Shown: one piece after another, positions 27,038-40,500 of the stretch
Layout: every line of letters begins with the position of its first letter
Position numbering within the stretch: the first letter of the stretch is position 1
NCBI GenBank assembly: GCA_024138025.1
Contig: JAMXBD010000056.1
Span: forward strand, 62,001-126,000
Length of the DNA stretch: 64,000 bases
Direction: 5' to 3'
DNA from: Combretum micranthum
Lineage: Eukaryota > Streptophyta > Magnoliopsida > Myrtales > Combretaceae
Notes under the pieces: generated by a model
What the model was told of the DNA's origin: nothing
The model's input: only the letters and a program-made list of their open reading frames with translations
Database searches by the model: none
Made by a program: the position numbers and the translations under genes

Positions 27038-29569
27038 CCCTTTAAGAGGTCCTTATGATGTAAACCAATGATAATCTACATATAATTATATCTTTTCCTT
27101 TTGATATGCTAGATCAGTATGTGCATGATATGTGTCATCACCAATTTATTACTTGGTTTAGTAAAATAACTAGACTTGATTATTTTATCATGACAATTGG
27201 CTTTCAAGCCACTTGTGTCTCACCAAGTGGTAAGGATATACAATCTCCTAAATAAGAAATGAATTGATCAGTCTCATCTTATCACTATCATTTGCAAGCA
27301 CTTATGTCATACCAATGATTAGTTTGATAACAACTTAGAAAGGCTTCTTTTTTTCTTAATCAAATATTAACACACACTAAATGCACAAAAATCTCAACTT
27401 AAAATTTATCACACCATTACACAAGAGAAGGAACCAATGACTTGTGCATATAGTATTCCCATAACTCCCAATCATGTCCGATAACCTATTAACTTAGTTT
27501 TTTTTTTTTTATGAATTTTTCCTAAACCAAGTTTCTTTAGTCAAATGAGCATGACTTGGAATATATGCCCATAATAACCCATGTCCCTTCTAAACACTCA
27601 GCTGAAAATGAACATACTACATCGGCTATGAGGGTTGCATCTTACACTAGATGGTTTTTTTTTTTTTGTCTACTTTATTTTTTTTATGGCCACTTTGATT
27701 TTCTTATTATTATTAAAATTATCTAAGGTGACAATGCCATGTATGACTTTTTGTTACATGAGTGTCTCCCATGGAATTTGGTATAATTTTCCCAAATAAA
27801 TCATTGTTAAAATGTAAATTAATAACAAAGTTTGACTGAGACATAGTTTGAAAGAGTAGCTCTTTTGCTAAAATTGAAAGTTATATGACTTAATTATAGA
27901 CCATTAAAAAAACTTATAGAACTTGATTACTTGAAGTGAAATCTTCAAAAATCAATTTTAAAGATTGAAAAACTTTAAAACTTGCATCACATATCTCCAA
28001 ATTATGAAGATAAATATCATTAGATTTTCCTTTTTTTTCCATTCAGATATTTGTTTGTATTTTCATTTTAATGTCTCAACTTATTTAAGTGCATAATATT
28101 GGTGTCTTTGTCCTCCTTTATAATTGTAATTACATTTTATCAACATTTTCTACTAAAATCATAGCGAGAAACCCATAAGACATCTTAAGAATATTAAACA
28201 CTTTACATATATTATCCAATAGTTAGTTAATGCGTGATTGGAAAGATCAAGGAGAAAACATAAGGTGATCTAATTAAACATCACCATGAATCAAATAAAA
28301 AATAGGACCTATTAAACCCACCACCAATGTCTCAACCTGGGTTTTACCCTAAACCGGCAGTCTAAACTTGACTAAGGCCGTCGGATATATATTCGAGACT
28401 TATGGACTTAACAAATCCTTTGTGTCGTTCAGTAAAAAAAGGAAAAAAAAAACTAAAAGAAAAGGTAAAAAAAATGAAGGAATATAATAAAAATAAACAT
28501 AGGTGAATGGCATTCGTATTTAAACTATTTCTAGGTAAATAGTAAAAATTTGGTTTATATAAACTTTACTAAAAGTAAAATCTATTTTCTGAATAATGTG
28601 ATACTAGTTTTTTTCTTATAATCTTCTTTTTAGCTTTAAAGTATTTTGTTGGATGTGCTTATATATAAATAAATATCTTACTAGTTCATCCCAATATATA
28701 AGAAGAAGAAGATCAGGAGAAGGAAAAGAAAAGGAAAAAGTGGGGGAAAATAAATATAAATTGGAAACAAATGTTTTAAACTATTTTCAATGCAAATAAT
28801 GAAAATTTATCACTATTCACAATATTAAATATATTATATGATTGAAAAGTTGTCTAGTTGGATTTTTAAAGAGTTCTAAATAAAGTGATTTCTTTTTTTG
28901 ACAATGTGAGTCTTTTTTTTTTTTATAGAAATTGTTTATGTGTTGAGTGTTTTGTGTCTCACATGCTAATTTCGTAGCTACAGGTAGATGTACTTGTGTA
29001 TAAATAAATGCATATGATGAACAATTCTATAACACATGGGCTAAAAATATTTTTCTTAGGCCCAATTATATATTAAGTTAAAAATTATTTTATTTTTAAT
29101 TTTTATTTTTTTCTTTTATAAATTTTCCTTTTGTCATTCAAATTTATTTTGTAAAATTTGAAAAAAAAAAAAGAAAAAAGACAATAGGTGGATTCAACAA
29201 GCCATGAACTTGCCCATGAATAAGTGGTAGACCCGGCCGATTCTAAGCTAAACCGCACCAAACTTGTGATCCAATAGTCTAGGCTGGCTCAACTTAGTGT
29301 CGAGGTCTAGTGTGACATTTAAATACACATTTTATATGATGAAATGTATATGAAAATGTGGTGGCATTACCTAGCCATAGTACATCTTAGAACACCAATT
29401 GGACCATTCTAGATGTGGTCATGGTTCAATTAGAACCAAAACCTAACTCGACCCGTCCACGATGGATCTTTAACTTACTTCAAACCCACCAAGAAAATCC
29501 TTTCACATTATGGACCCAATAGGTAGTAAGCTCCAACTCAACACTAATCTATTAGGATACATTTTTAAA
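27038..29569. other. Intergenic, no gene seen
   Basis: AT-rich with several poly-A/T tracts. No coding or RNA feature was recognised. Confidence 0.55.
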
Positions 29570-30190
29570 GTTAAAAACGTCTCACATAGAAATAAGCAGA
29601 TTAGGTAAAGTATTTACAAAAAGGAAGACTCATTATCTTGTTATCCGATGGTTCTTGTTATATATGGTGTTAAACCCATTAGTATATTCTTTCACAAAAC
29701 CCATTTATATAATTTCTTCTTATTAAAGGCATCATACTCTCTCTAACAAGTATTATTAAAGCTAATGGTACGATTAGGAAATTCTCATTATTGGCTCATC
29801 CATAGAGAAAGAAGAGTTTTGTGGTGATGACCCATTTGCGAATTCCATGATGTAAGGTGAGTAAGCCGCTTATAAAACTTGTTTAGTAAAATCAATTTGA
29901 CAAGCTCTTGATATGATAGCAAGATTTACACTTGCAAGAAAGTAAAATCTAAGCTTCTTATGAAGGCTCACACTTTGGGGGGGAAGGGATTGCTAGGATG
30001 CAGCTGTGTGATTAGAAAAACTTTCACATAGAAATGTGTAAATTATGTAATGATTTATAAGAAAAAGACTCATTATCAATCATTTTAAGATTTAGGTTAT
30101 ATAAACTATCAAACCCATTAGTATAGTTCTTCGCCAGACTCAATTGGTACAATTTATCTCTTTTAAAGGCTTTCTCATCTCCCTAACATA
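29570..30190 (+). repeat. Pair of direct repeats, TRIM-like
   Basis: Two diverged copies of about 170-180 bp (29570-29750 and 30010-30190) share tcacatagaaat, agactcattatc, aaacccattagtata and an ending ctctc/tctcc-ctaaca block, separated by about 260 bp. The layout resembles terminal repeats of a small non-coding LTR element (TRIM). No primer-binding site or target duplication was verified. Confidence 0.38.
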
Positions 30191-30904
30191 ATCAATGGAA
30201 AGGAATTGTGAGAGGAGGGGGTGTCATATCTCCCTCTATAATCTTTCCTCCATCGTAATGGAAAAAGAAAGAAAAAAAAAACACTAGGAAAGCAATTGGT
30301 GTAGATAAATACTAACTAGACTCATAATGGTGTGTCATATCCCATACGATTGCTAAAAAGTCTTAGAGAAATTTACCATATAATCTTCATATTGTTTGGA
30401 GGAGATTTACATTACAATCATCATGTGGAAAACACTCGATGATAACCGTCAATAACAGTGAAGACATCGTCATCAAGTTGGAACCCTATGGATGGTTTTG
30501 TTCTATTGTCAAGTTCTTACCAATACTAGGGTACAAGTAGTAGTATACATCCTTCAAGAGCTTCAAGTTTCTGAATTTTTACCAAAGTATTGTTATATTT
30601 TCACTTAACAAACATAGAGTGACTTTCCGCGACAACCTTAAAAATCAAAAGTATATTTTCCCTTAATTTTATCACTTCAAACTTTAGTCTTACCATAGTT
30701 TCATAAAGGTAACTTTTTATGTTCTTTTCTACTATTTGGTCAATGTATTACAAGCAAAAATATGAAAGGCGCGTGACGAAAATTTTTGCATATGTTAAAA
30801 ATATATGTTTTTTGAATATTATATTAAATTGAACAATTTCTTTTCTTTCTTTTTTTTTTTTCCTATACGAAGAATTAGGCAGATTAATTAAGGAAAAAAA
30901 AATT

Positions 30905-31100
30905 ACGTAGCTGAGTCACGGCCTCACGGGTCGTCCGCACGGGCCCTAGACCCAGCAAGTCAAAAACCCGCTTATCGGCAGATATATTACGGATCCTTGT
31001 TTGTGGACCCACGATCCGTGGATATAAGGCGGGATCCAAGTGGTCCAACCCGTTGCCGAAGTCGAGACCGGTTACAGTTTCCATCATTTTGCGTGTCTTC
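30905..31100. other. GC-rich island of unknown origin
   Basis: About 200 bp conspicuously richer in G+C than its surroundings, bordered by poly-A/T tracts on the left. It has an open frame on the minus strand (30884-31102) with no homology that I recognise and contains a small inverted repeat, CCACG-ATC-CGTGG. It could be an exon remnant, part of a transposon, or a transferred fragment; nothing here decides between these. Confidence 0.35.
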
Positions 31101-31102
31101 AC

Positions 31103-33554
31103 ACTAGAAAATCAAACCCAAGGTTGTTGGTGACCTTAGAAAAGCCAATAATCCGATAAAAGAAGCTAGAAAGGTAGGTCGTCAACACACAGTGACCTAG
31201 TAGTTTTTGGTACTAATTTCTTGCTGTTCAAGTCCGTGGCTCAATGGTTGCTGCTGCTCTAAGCTCTATGCATCATCATTGAAATCGGGTTAAAATTTGC
31301 CAAGGTACTTTTTTGTCATGTAATGTATGTTTTTTTTTTTCAATAAATATGAATAAGTCTTTGCCATACGTAATTAATAATTAATATTATAAAATAAATA
31401 TATTTAAAAATAATAGTAAGCAACCATGCAAAATACTAACTAAATGTGACGAAAATAATTTTCTCTTTTCAAAAATAGGACTCATTTTTTCCATTTTCCA
31501 TAACCACTTTTCTTGATATTATTCACTACATGTTATGTTATACGTACTATATTACAATACAAGTCATTTAACACAATTCCTTATATTGAGAACAAGTTTT
31601 TTTCCTTTTTTATCCTTAATGTAAGGTTGTTAGGGATCCTGAAAATTTTCTAAAATTTTATATGGGAATTAAGCAATAGAAAAATGAAAAGATAATATTT
31701 AAGATATCTAAAATCCTAAAACAAACATTCAAAAAAATAAAGAGTAACTTCTACTGTTCCATAACTGAATTGTCCAATAAAACATCTAACTATTAAAATA
31801 ATATAAGAAGTGATATATTAAACACGATTGGAATGAATTTAAGCCGTCAAATAACCAACAAACCAGCCTCATGAATACATGAGACTACAGTATTTTGTTA
31901 AAAAGATAGGAAGATGAGATATTGAAGAAGAGCTGACATTATACCTTAGCCCTTTTTGAAATTGCTGCTAATTTTTATAGCAATTTTAATGGTTTTGCTT
32001 ACACAAATTGAATTCTGGAAAAAAAAATTAGCACAAATATTGAAAATAAAAGTTTTAATAAACGCTTTCCAGCACAAAATCATATAAATGCCAAAATGGA
32101 CAAAGCAATCACTTTCATTCCAGAACATTTTCAGTCTGCTTATTTAATACTTGGGGAATATGTAAATGCAAGGGAATTTATTAATTTAAAAGAAGAAATC
32201 AAGACATGCCAAGCATCTTCCTGGGATCAACCCTCAAATATGTCGATACTGTGGAATTTAGCAAAGATACTTAATAAGATTTTGAGAGAAGTTGTTGGAG
32301 GAAAGTATTAAATAAGAGTGTTGAACTATTTGTCTGAGAAGGGTACTGTTTGGTCATACACTTGGAGCCTATTTTTGCTCTAAGATCTAGGGAATTTGCT
32401 TGAATCCTGCCGTTCTGCTTCTCCCCTTTTGGGTCAAATAGACTGTTAGCCTTGAACCCAAAAAAGCACCAATCAGGGAAGAGAGAGAATGGAAACACAA
32501 GGATTATTAGGTTGTTCCGGTTTTTGCTTCACACCAATTTCAACATGACAATAACATTTTGTGAGATTTTTATTTGTATCGGTAACTTATCTATATCATA
32601 TTAGTATTAGTTTAATTTGATATTTATGAGTAAAACTGTTTGTTTGTCATCGGTATCATATCTGTATCGTTTAGTTTAAAAATGATGTTAAAATGACACT
32701 AAATCAATGTATCAAAAGGGTTTGTACTAAAAAAATCCTTTTATAGTCTCATTATGGGATCTCATAATCAAGATTTACCATTATCAGATCATAGAATTTT
32801 TCATGTACATAAAATTTCACATTATATTGTAACTAAGTTTGAAGAAATTAAGTTAAAGAATGGTTTTAATTTAGCAATGCTTTTTCAATTAAGATAAAAA
32901 TTAAAAACACTAATAAAGATACCAAAAGTGATGCTTTCAATCTATCATAAAAAGAATAATGCTTGTACATTTTATGATAGATTTAAGATATCTTACTGAA
33001 ACTGTTTTTCTTTCCCCCCTCCTATTATTGTCACTCGTACAAGAATAAAAACAAATAAGGAAATTTATATAATTAAATATCATTATATCTGACAAAATAT
33101 GAATCTAACAGATCCGAATATAGATATAAAATGCAAAACAGAAAGACAGATTTGCGTTCTGAATTTCTAAGTGAACATGTTAAACCTGGATAGGAAACAT
33201 CCAGTAAGGTTCACAGTTTCATACATTGCTAAGCAAGGCTTGTCATATAAAAAATAAAAACAGTAAGAATAAGAATAAAATATAATGAAAAAGGCTATAT
33301 TCAAGGCGTTGACAAAGGATAATGGGGTAGTCTCTTGAAGAGAATCATTTGCATATTTTATAATCCAACTCCAACTACTTGTACAGCTTTTTGAGCAACC
33401 AACTTCACAAGAAGGAAAAATATATATGTGTATATATACACCAAAAAAAAAAAATACAAACTTATTAATAATTAAAAGAAAATTAATACCATAAATGATA
33501 TCTGAATTTTGGTAAAAATATGCAATTAGATAGGTAAATTTTAAAATCGATGAA
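31103..33554. other. Intergenic upstream of the P450
   Basis: Mostly AT-rich and non-coding. Short open frames at 32096-32311 (plus) and 32271-32498 (minus) show no known domain. Phrases of the 25571 MITE family recur around 32560-33150 (tttttatttgtatcggtaac, tagatataaaatgcaaaac). Confidence 0.5.
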
Positions 33555-33585
33555 TTTAGTACCGTGACTGCTATACGGTACTAAA
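33555..33585. promoter_or_regulatory. 11-bp inverted repeat upstream of the P450
   Basis: Arms TTTAGTACCGT and ACGGTACTAAA are exact reverse complements around a 9-nt spacer (33566-33574). It ends about 48 bp upstream of the predicted TATA box. The position suits a dimeric transcription-factor site, but this is inferred from symmetry and position only. Confidence 0.45.
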
Positions 33586-33632
33586 TGCTACCTGATAATT
33601 ATTTAAGAAATAGTGGCTGAGTCCAGGAATGC

Positions 33633-33641
33633 CTATATAAC
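33633..33641 (+). promoter_or_regulatory. TATA box of the CYP87 gene
   Basis: The TATATAA core sits about 250 bp before the P450 start codon, giving an expected transcription start near 33660-33670. Confidence 0.5.
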
Positions 33642-33672
33642 CGGTTTGTTTTTCTCTAGTAACTTGAGATAC

Positions 33673-33759
33673 ATGAACTTGCCAGCGCTTTTCTTAAGAC
33701 CATCCTTTCCACGTTTTCTGGTCCTATTAATTCTCATCTCTGCTTGCCAGCAATCTTAA
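33673..33759 (+). other. Upstream ORF in the P450 leader
   Basis: An ATG 214 bp before the main start opens a 28-codon frame that ends in TAA before the main ORF. The encoded peptide is short and hydrophobic. If transcription starts at the predicted TATA box, the uORF lies in the 5' leader and could lower translation of the P450. Inference. Confidence 0.3.
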
Positions 33760-33886
33760 CCTGTCACCATTTTCCATTTGATTCACACCACTATAAGCAT
33801 CCAGCTTCACAGAAACTCCATTGTTACATTCCAGGAAATTTCCTAGACCTGGTTTGGTTTTTTTGTTTTATAAGGATATCAGCAAA

Positions 33887-36536
33887 ATGTGGGTTCTATA
33901 CATTGTTATTGTTGCTGTTGTTACCATAAGCACTTTGCGGTGGATTCATTGCTGGAAAAATCCTAAATGCAATGGAAAACTTCCTCCAGGATCGATGGGG
34001 TTGCCACTACTCGGCGAGACCCTTCAGTTCTTTGCTCCCTCCACTACGCATGATATTCATCGATTTGTCAAGGAGAGAATGAAAAGGTAAGTAGTCGTAT
34101 GAATGTATGAACCTTGCTCTTCTGGGGTTCGAGGTTGGTTGGTCCTGTTTTGTTCACCTAATCCTGGTTACGTTGTTTCAGGTATGGGCCAATTTTCAAG
34201 ACCAGTTTGGTGGGGAGGCCAGTTATTGTTTCGACCGACCCGGAACTCAATTATTTTGTGTTCCAACAAGAGGGGCAGTTGTTCCAGAGCTGGTATCCAG
34301 ACACCTTCACAGAAATCTTTGGCCGGCAGAATGTCGGATCGCTACATGGTTTTATGTACAAGTACTTAAAAAATATGGTGCTCAATCTTTTTGGTCCTGG
34401 AAGCCTTCAGAAGATGCTTCCTGAAGTTGAGAAGATAGCGAGAAGAGATTGAAACATTGGTCAAATTTGGATGAAGTTGAAGTAAAAGATGTAACTGCAG
34501 AGGTAATTGAATTCCAGGAACTCCCTTTTCCTTTTCCTGATCATTGATCTCATTAGAGGCTGTTTCTTCAGGCTAATCCATTGTATATGTGGCTTTGCAG
34601 ATGATATTTGATCTGACTGCCAAAAAGTTGATAAGTTATGATTCTGAAAATTCTTCAGAGAACCTCCGAGGCAACTTTCTTGCATTTATCCAGGGATTGA
34701 TTTCATTCCCTTTGGACATTCCTGGAACAGCTTATCACAAATGCTTACAGGTAAACAAGAACCAGCACTCTTCTGATTCATCCTTCATTCAATTTCCATT
34801 TCGGTATGTCAAAACTAGTCCTTCACACCTAATTTTACTGTCTTTGACAGGGAAGGAAAAATGCAATGAGGTTGCTAAAGAAACTGCTACGAGAAAGGAG
34901 GACTATGCCAAGGAAGGACCCGAGTGATTTTTTTGATTACGTGATCGAAGAGCTTCGAAAAGAGGGAACTATACTTACAGAAGGGATTGCTCTAGACTTG
35001 ATGTTTGTGCTCCTCTTTGCCAGCTTCGAAACTACTTCCTTGGCTCTTACTCTGGCGATAAAGTTTTTGACTGATCATCCTTTGGTGCTGAAGCAATTGA
35101 CTGTATGTACTTCTTTTCTTTTTTTCTTTTCCCCTCGAAAATTTGCAAATACACCATTAAAATTGTTGGTCAGGACCGTGGCTTTACCTTTCCGCGACTT
35201 TTGAAAATATGCACTAATCTCCCAAAACGTCACTGAAGCCTACAAACCATGCCTTCTATAGGCCTTTTAGCGACACTTTTGAGAGTTTTAACAAGGACTG
35301 GAGTGAAGTGCATACTATTAACAAGTTATTAGAGAAATAAAGGCACAATTTGAAAGTTTATGCATCTTATGTGCTCAAGAATTTGCAATTTCCCGCAGGA
35401 AGAGCATGAAGCTATCTTAAGGAAAAGGGAAGATGCTAATTCTGAACTTACATGGAAAGAATACAAATCAATGACATTTACATTTCAAGTAAGACATTAC
35501 TGAAAAATATTCACTGTGATATCCTCTTCCACACAATTTGTAGTGCTTATGAATAACTCAAATATCCAACTTTGCAGTTCATAAATGAAACAGTCAGACT
35601 TGCAAATATAGTACCGGGTATCTTCCGAAAAGCACTAAGAGACATACAGTTTAAGGGTTGGTCTCTTTCCTATAGGATTTTCTCCATCTCGAATTTATGC
35701 AAATGAATGAACTGGTTATGCATAGGAAGAACCCACTTTTTTGGTGGTTATGATGCTATTTTAGCTGTGATGCAGGATACACTGTACCGGCCGGCTGGGG
35801 AGTGATGGTGTGTCCTCCAGCGGTACACTTGAATGCATCGAAATATGAAGATCCTTTATCGTTTAATCCATGGAGATGGGAGGTTAGTGACAGTTATGAG
35901 CATGTTGCTTTTCTCAAGACGAGTTTACTAGATAAACTCCAAAGGACAAATATGAATTTCTCTTCATCATGGGCAGCCTTCAAATATAGAAAGGAAAAGA
36001 GAAAGTCTAATTCTTTAACAGAGAAGACAAACATGAAAGATGAATCAAACCCATAATCTTTATACCGCCATTCAATAGGAATTCAGCTTCAAATTCATCC
36101 TTAATCCTAGAGCAATTAGTTATCCTTGCCAGTCCTTGTGAAACATCGACTTAATTCATGCGATCCTGAGCACCAAGATGTTTTTACAGGGAGTAGAGTT
36201 ACATGGAGCATCTAAGCATTTCATGGCATTTGGTGGAGGAATGAGATTCTGTGTCGGGACAGACTTCACAAAGGTGCAAATGGCTGTCTTTCTCCACTGC
36301 TTAGTAACAAAATACAGGTAACATGATCATAGTTCCGAAATTTTAGGAACCCGAATCACAGTGGAGAAAGAGACCATCTTATGACTAACCTGCTTCATAC
36401 TGATCATTTCAGGTGGGAAGAAATTAGAGGAGGCAACATTATTCGCACCCCGGGTTTGCAATTTCCCAATGGCTATTACATTCAGATCAAAGCAAAAGAT
36501 GAACAACAGGGTGGAAGTACAGATCCATCTAGATGA
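33887..36536 (+). CDS. CYP87A: Cytochrome P450, CYP87A-like
   Basis: Haem monooxygenase anchored in the ER membrane. CYP87 enzymes belong to the CYP85 clan and act on triterpenoid or steroid-type substrates; the substrate here is not readable. Nine exons: 33887-34086, 34182-34502, 34601-34750, 34851-35102, 35399-35488, 35578-35656, 35776-35882, 36190-36317, 36413-36536, all GT-AG, about 483 residues (family-normal). Seen: N-terminal hydrophobic anchor (residues about 2-17), proline hinge PPGSMGLPLLGE, I-helix FASFETTS (about 280-287; Ser where many P450s have Gly), ETVR K-helix (about 342-345), FNPWRWE, and haem loop FGGGMRFCVG with Cys near 421. Start: first ATG of the frame, right before the anchor. 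Odd: exon 2 is one base short near 34443-34447 (in the AGAAGAGATTG stretch), which brings a premature stop. All other junctions keep phase. Either a sequence error or a broken gene. Confidence 0.93.
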
Positions 36537-37329
36537 AACAGAAAAATGTACATCAGATGGGACTTTCTAGTATGGCTTTCACAGCACAGCCAAAACAGTC
36601 ATGCTCGAGATATAAGAACTGTCTGGATTGGAATGACAAATCTAAAGAGCAAAAGGTGTCTCTAGTCAAACCATCAAGCTTGAAATCAACTAGAGGATGA
36701 CAATAGAATTTTGTTCTTGTCTCATCTTGATCTATCTTTCACTAGCGTTGAAGTGAAAGATTTAAGATAGACTGCCTCAAGATTTGAGCAAAACTAATTC
36801 AAAAGTTTAGCTCATCTCAGGCTTTTTGACGTCAGCGGCTCACATGTTTTTTGTTACTGATAACAGTATAAATATTAGTACAATATGTGATTTCTCGCAA
36901 TTCAAAACATCCACTGGATTTTGATCAGTGATACCTACAATCCTGTTGCATTTATGTAGAATAACCTCAATCTTTCATGGCTAAGTGCTCTTGCAATGTG
37001 GCAACTGATTTTATTAAAAGATCACACCTATGTAAGTTGAACCAAAAGCGTAAAACGTAGTATTATGGTTAATACCATAATGGCATAACCATCTTACTAA
37101 ATATTCACAGCCGACCTAGGGTTTGAAACCAAAACCTCCTATGGATTACGATCTAAAGCTTAAACTTAAATCTGAAATAATCTAGAATTTTGACTGAAAA
37201 CCCATCAAGCATGTGATTTAATTAAATTGTGAGGATAGGTGTAGGGTTTTGAGCTTAATATGTGCAGTGCGCTACTCTAATGACACATTGAAATTAGTAT
37301 CACGGTCATCTGGTCTAATAGTTTACAAT
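36537..37329. other. P450 3' flank
   Basis: Contains the expected 3' UTR and intergenic sequence. No further gene was recognised. Confidence 0.5.
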
Positions 37330-37570
37330 ATAATAGCTTACAACAAATATATAAATTGAAACTTTTAAAATAGATGATTAGTGCTAGCTTTAATATGATA
37401 TCAGAGTGGGAAATCATAAGTTCGAATCCTTATGTACTCGTTACAATCCATTAAAAATTAAGTTGTGTACTTGATAAATCTTAGTAAAAGTTTAAGTCCA
37501 GTTGCTCACTTGATAGACCTTAGTCAAAGTCATTAGCGAGGCGAAGTAGTACATATAAATATAATAGCTC
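37330..37570 (+). repeat. SINE-like repeat, copy 1
   Basis: Shares ordered phrases with 48580-48740: aaacttttaaa, (gg/at)tatca(a/g)ag(t), agttcgaatccttatg, cttgttacaa/ctcgttacaa, aaaaattaagt. The GTTCGAATCC stretch resembles a pol III box B, hinting at a tRNA-derived SINE, but no full tRNA-like head or target duplication was confirmed. Confidence 0.42.
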
Positions 37571-40500
37571 TCAGTGTATTTTCAGAACTAGAGATTATGG
37601 ACATTGGTATTCAAAAATCATGGTTAAAGCATAATCATGGAAGGCGCATGCAACATCGGCCTATATATGACATTAGGCTGGCTTAGAGGATTATGTCAAG
37701 AGACAAACTCATTACCCATCTATGCAGTCAGGTACTGCTTGCAGCATGTTTTGTGCAGCAGACAAGAATAGTTTTAAGATTTTCTTTGTCTTACTGAAGG
37801 ATATGAAGGTACCATGAGCATAGGCACTAAGGCTAATCTTTGGGGTTGTCGCTAAAGCGGATCTTTGCTAGGTTACAGGTGAGGCTAGAACCTAGAACGG
37901 ACCAAAGGATCTTATATGATCTATTTTGAAACAAAAAGTCATTTTAGTTTCCCATTTTAAGTATGGCCAATAATTACGTTAAATTGTAATCATTGAAAAG
38001 ATATGGTTGGTGAGCTCACAATATGATCGGTTATGATTAAATAGTACCGATACTCCTTTGTCAAAGTCCAAACGTTACCTAGGAGAATGAAGAAAATACA
38101 AATTTCTCTACTTTTAAATGTGTATAATCTAGCACCTAATCTCTTTTAACCTATTTTGCAACAAAATTCAATTTAGTCTGAACTATATTTCAAATTGATA
38201 GCAATAAATTATAAAAAGTAAAAGTACTAAATCGCCTACCAAAAAAGAAAAATAAATAAATAAATCGAACATTATTATAGTGTAGATTACTAAATTATAA
38301 AAATATAACTTTAGACGTTAAATTACCCAAATTTGAAAATAAAAACACTTACATTACCGTTATCCAAAACTTAGATTGGGTTCGATTTGAGATCCAATTC
38401 TGCAAATCAGTCCTAGAAATGAAGACCCAAAATTAGATCTCCTTAGAGCAAGTCAATGTTGGGATTGGCGTAACCCTTTAACCAAGCTATTTTTTAAACT
38501 TAAAATTAGCAAAAAAAATGAAAAGGGATAAATTTTAAATGAGTTAAACTTAAACTCAGAATAATAGTAGAGGCAAAAATTTTATAGTCCTTAACCCATC
38601 CTTTAAACATTTAGCAAGAATATACATTTATTTATATACAATCACATCTACTTCAATTATAATAGTAATAACATAGGACTGCAAAAAATTTAGTCTCATA
38701 TTATTAAAGAATGAGATTCTTTTTGATAAAAGTTTATATAAACATTACAAAATGGTTTGAAGTTTTTTTTTTTTCGTATTATTAATGGCAATAAATTTAA
38801 TATGAACGAAAAATGATTATTTCCAATTCACATTGAAATAGTATAAATCTTAAATATTATTATTATTATTATTATTTATTTTATCCTTTGCCATGTTTTT
38901 TTTTTTTTTTTTCTTTTAAGAATGGTGGGTCTCAAGTTGACCATACAGTTCGTTGGACCCTAATCTAGTTGAGACTAATGGCCCAACAGGTCTAGACCAA
39001 AAGTAAAGCTATGCCAGATCAAAGAAGGTCTTGGATGATGCCATGTCTAGGTTTGTCAAGTCTTGGTTCAAACCCGACTCTGATTTCCACTATTTCATCT
39101 CATTGAACAAGATCAATAATTCTTGGTTTAGAATGTATTTATAAAAACTCCTTCTAACCCATTACAATACTTCCAAATAAACATTTGTGATAGGTATAGC
39201 CCAATCAACTTAGGTCAGAGATAACAAAAAGAAATCGATGATGTTGATTCACTTCTTTTCTTTATAGATGCCTACTCATAAATAACTAAAACAATTCCAT
39301 TATGTTGATTTGCTACTTCTCTTTATAGATACCTATTCATTCTTTCTCTCCTAAGGGAATTGAAATTTTACAATTTGGCTTTACTTAATTTCATGTTCAT
39401 TCTCTACTTCATCTTCTAATGTTAACACTATTTGAAATGCAATGATTTTCTATATCTGAAGTGAAGGCACACATAATGATATAATGTGAAGTAAAAATAT
39501 TACATACAAACTCACACTAAATATTTTGTTCGGTTATTTATATTGTCAATAGAGTAGGCAAACAGGACTTAGCCCATGACCAATGTTTTAAGCCCATTTA
39601 TCTTGTAGGCTAATATGAGTAGATCAAGTCAACTCATGGGAAAATTGTAAAAAAAAAAAAGTTTAAAAACCAAAATAAAATTCAAATTTAAAATAAAAAT
39701 AATAATAATACAATAACATATTAGTAATATTTATGATGTGTCATTACATACATTATATCATTTTTAAGTATATATTTATTGGTTTAAATGTAATATGTAT
39801 TCAATAAAATATTTTAAAAATTGTTTTTATACATAAGTAATTAAAATAGTAATAAAATTAATCATTAATATATATATATATAATCTTAAAATTAATATTT
39901 CAACTTTGACATGTTTAGTCGTAGGCCAAAATGGATGGGCTCGGACCAAGATTTTTTGCCCATTTGACTATGAGCCGACTTGGCCCAGTACGTTTGACCT
40001 GTGTATCCCATTTACTTGTCAACACCGCATACAAGATAAGATACCATATATTATTTCTATGCTATATTTATCTACTATTAAGAGTGCCCTTGCATTTTTT
40101 TATAATCATATTGTGCGACAATTTTATGTGGTTTCAATAATGATTCGATTCTGTATTCATCTAAGTTCAATAATGAATAAAATGATTGGAAATATAAAAA
40201 TTTCCTTAAACAAGCATCCGTTCGTTTGAAAAATCAAATTATCTAAAGGGTGACTGATGTGGGAAATAGGTAAATCATCCACTAGAGCTCGGGCACCGGA
40301 TGGGCATGTCTATATGTACTATGAAAGAGGGCCAATTTATTTCCAACAAAGTTACGTAGATTGCAGAATATAGAATTGACTGATCAATCATGCCACAAGC
40401 AAACATGTTGCTAGATTTTGAGAATATGATGAAAAGGTTCCCTTTAATTCAATATGATGGTGAATCCTATTTAGTCCTCAGCATTTGTATTTTATTATTT

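Noticed and set aside
33821..33886. Upstream extension of the P450 reading frame
   Set aside because: No in-frame ATG before 33887, and 33887 directly precedes the membrane anchor.
39548..40010. Intact hAT element
   Set aside because: Imperfect inverted ends only and no 8-bp duplication; kept as a note in the intergenic entry.
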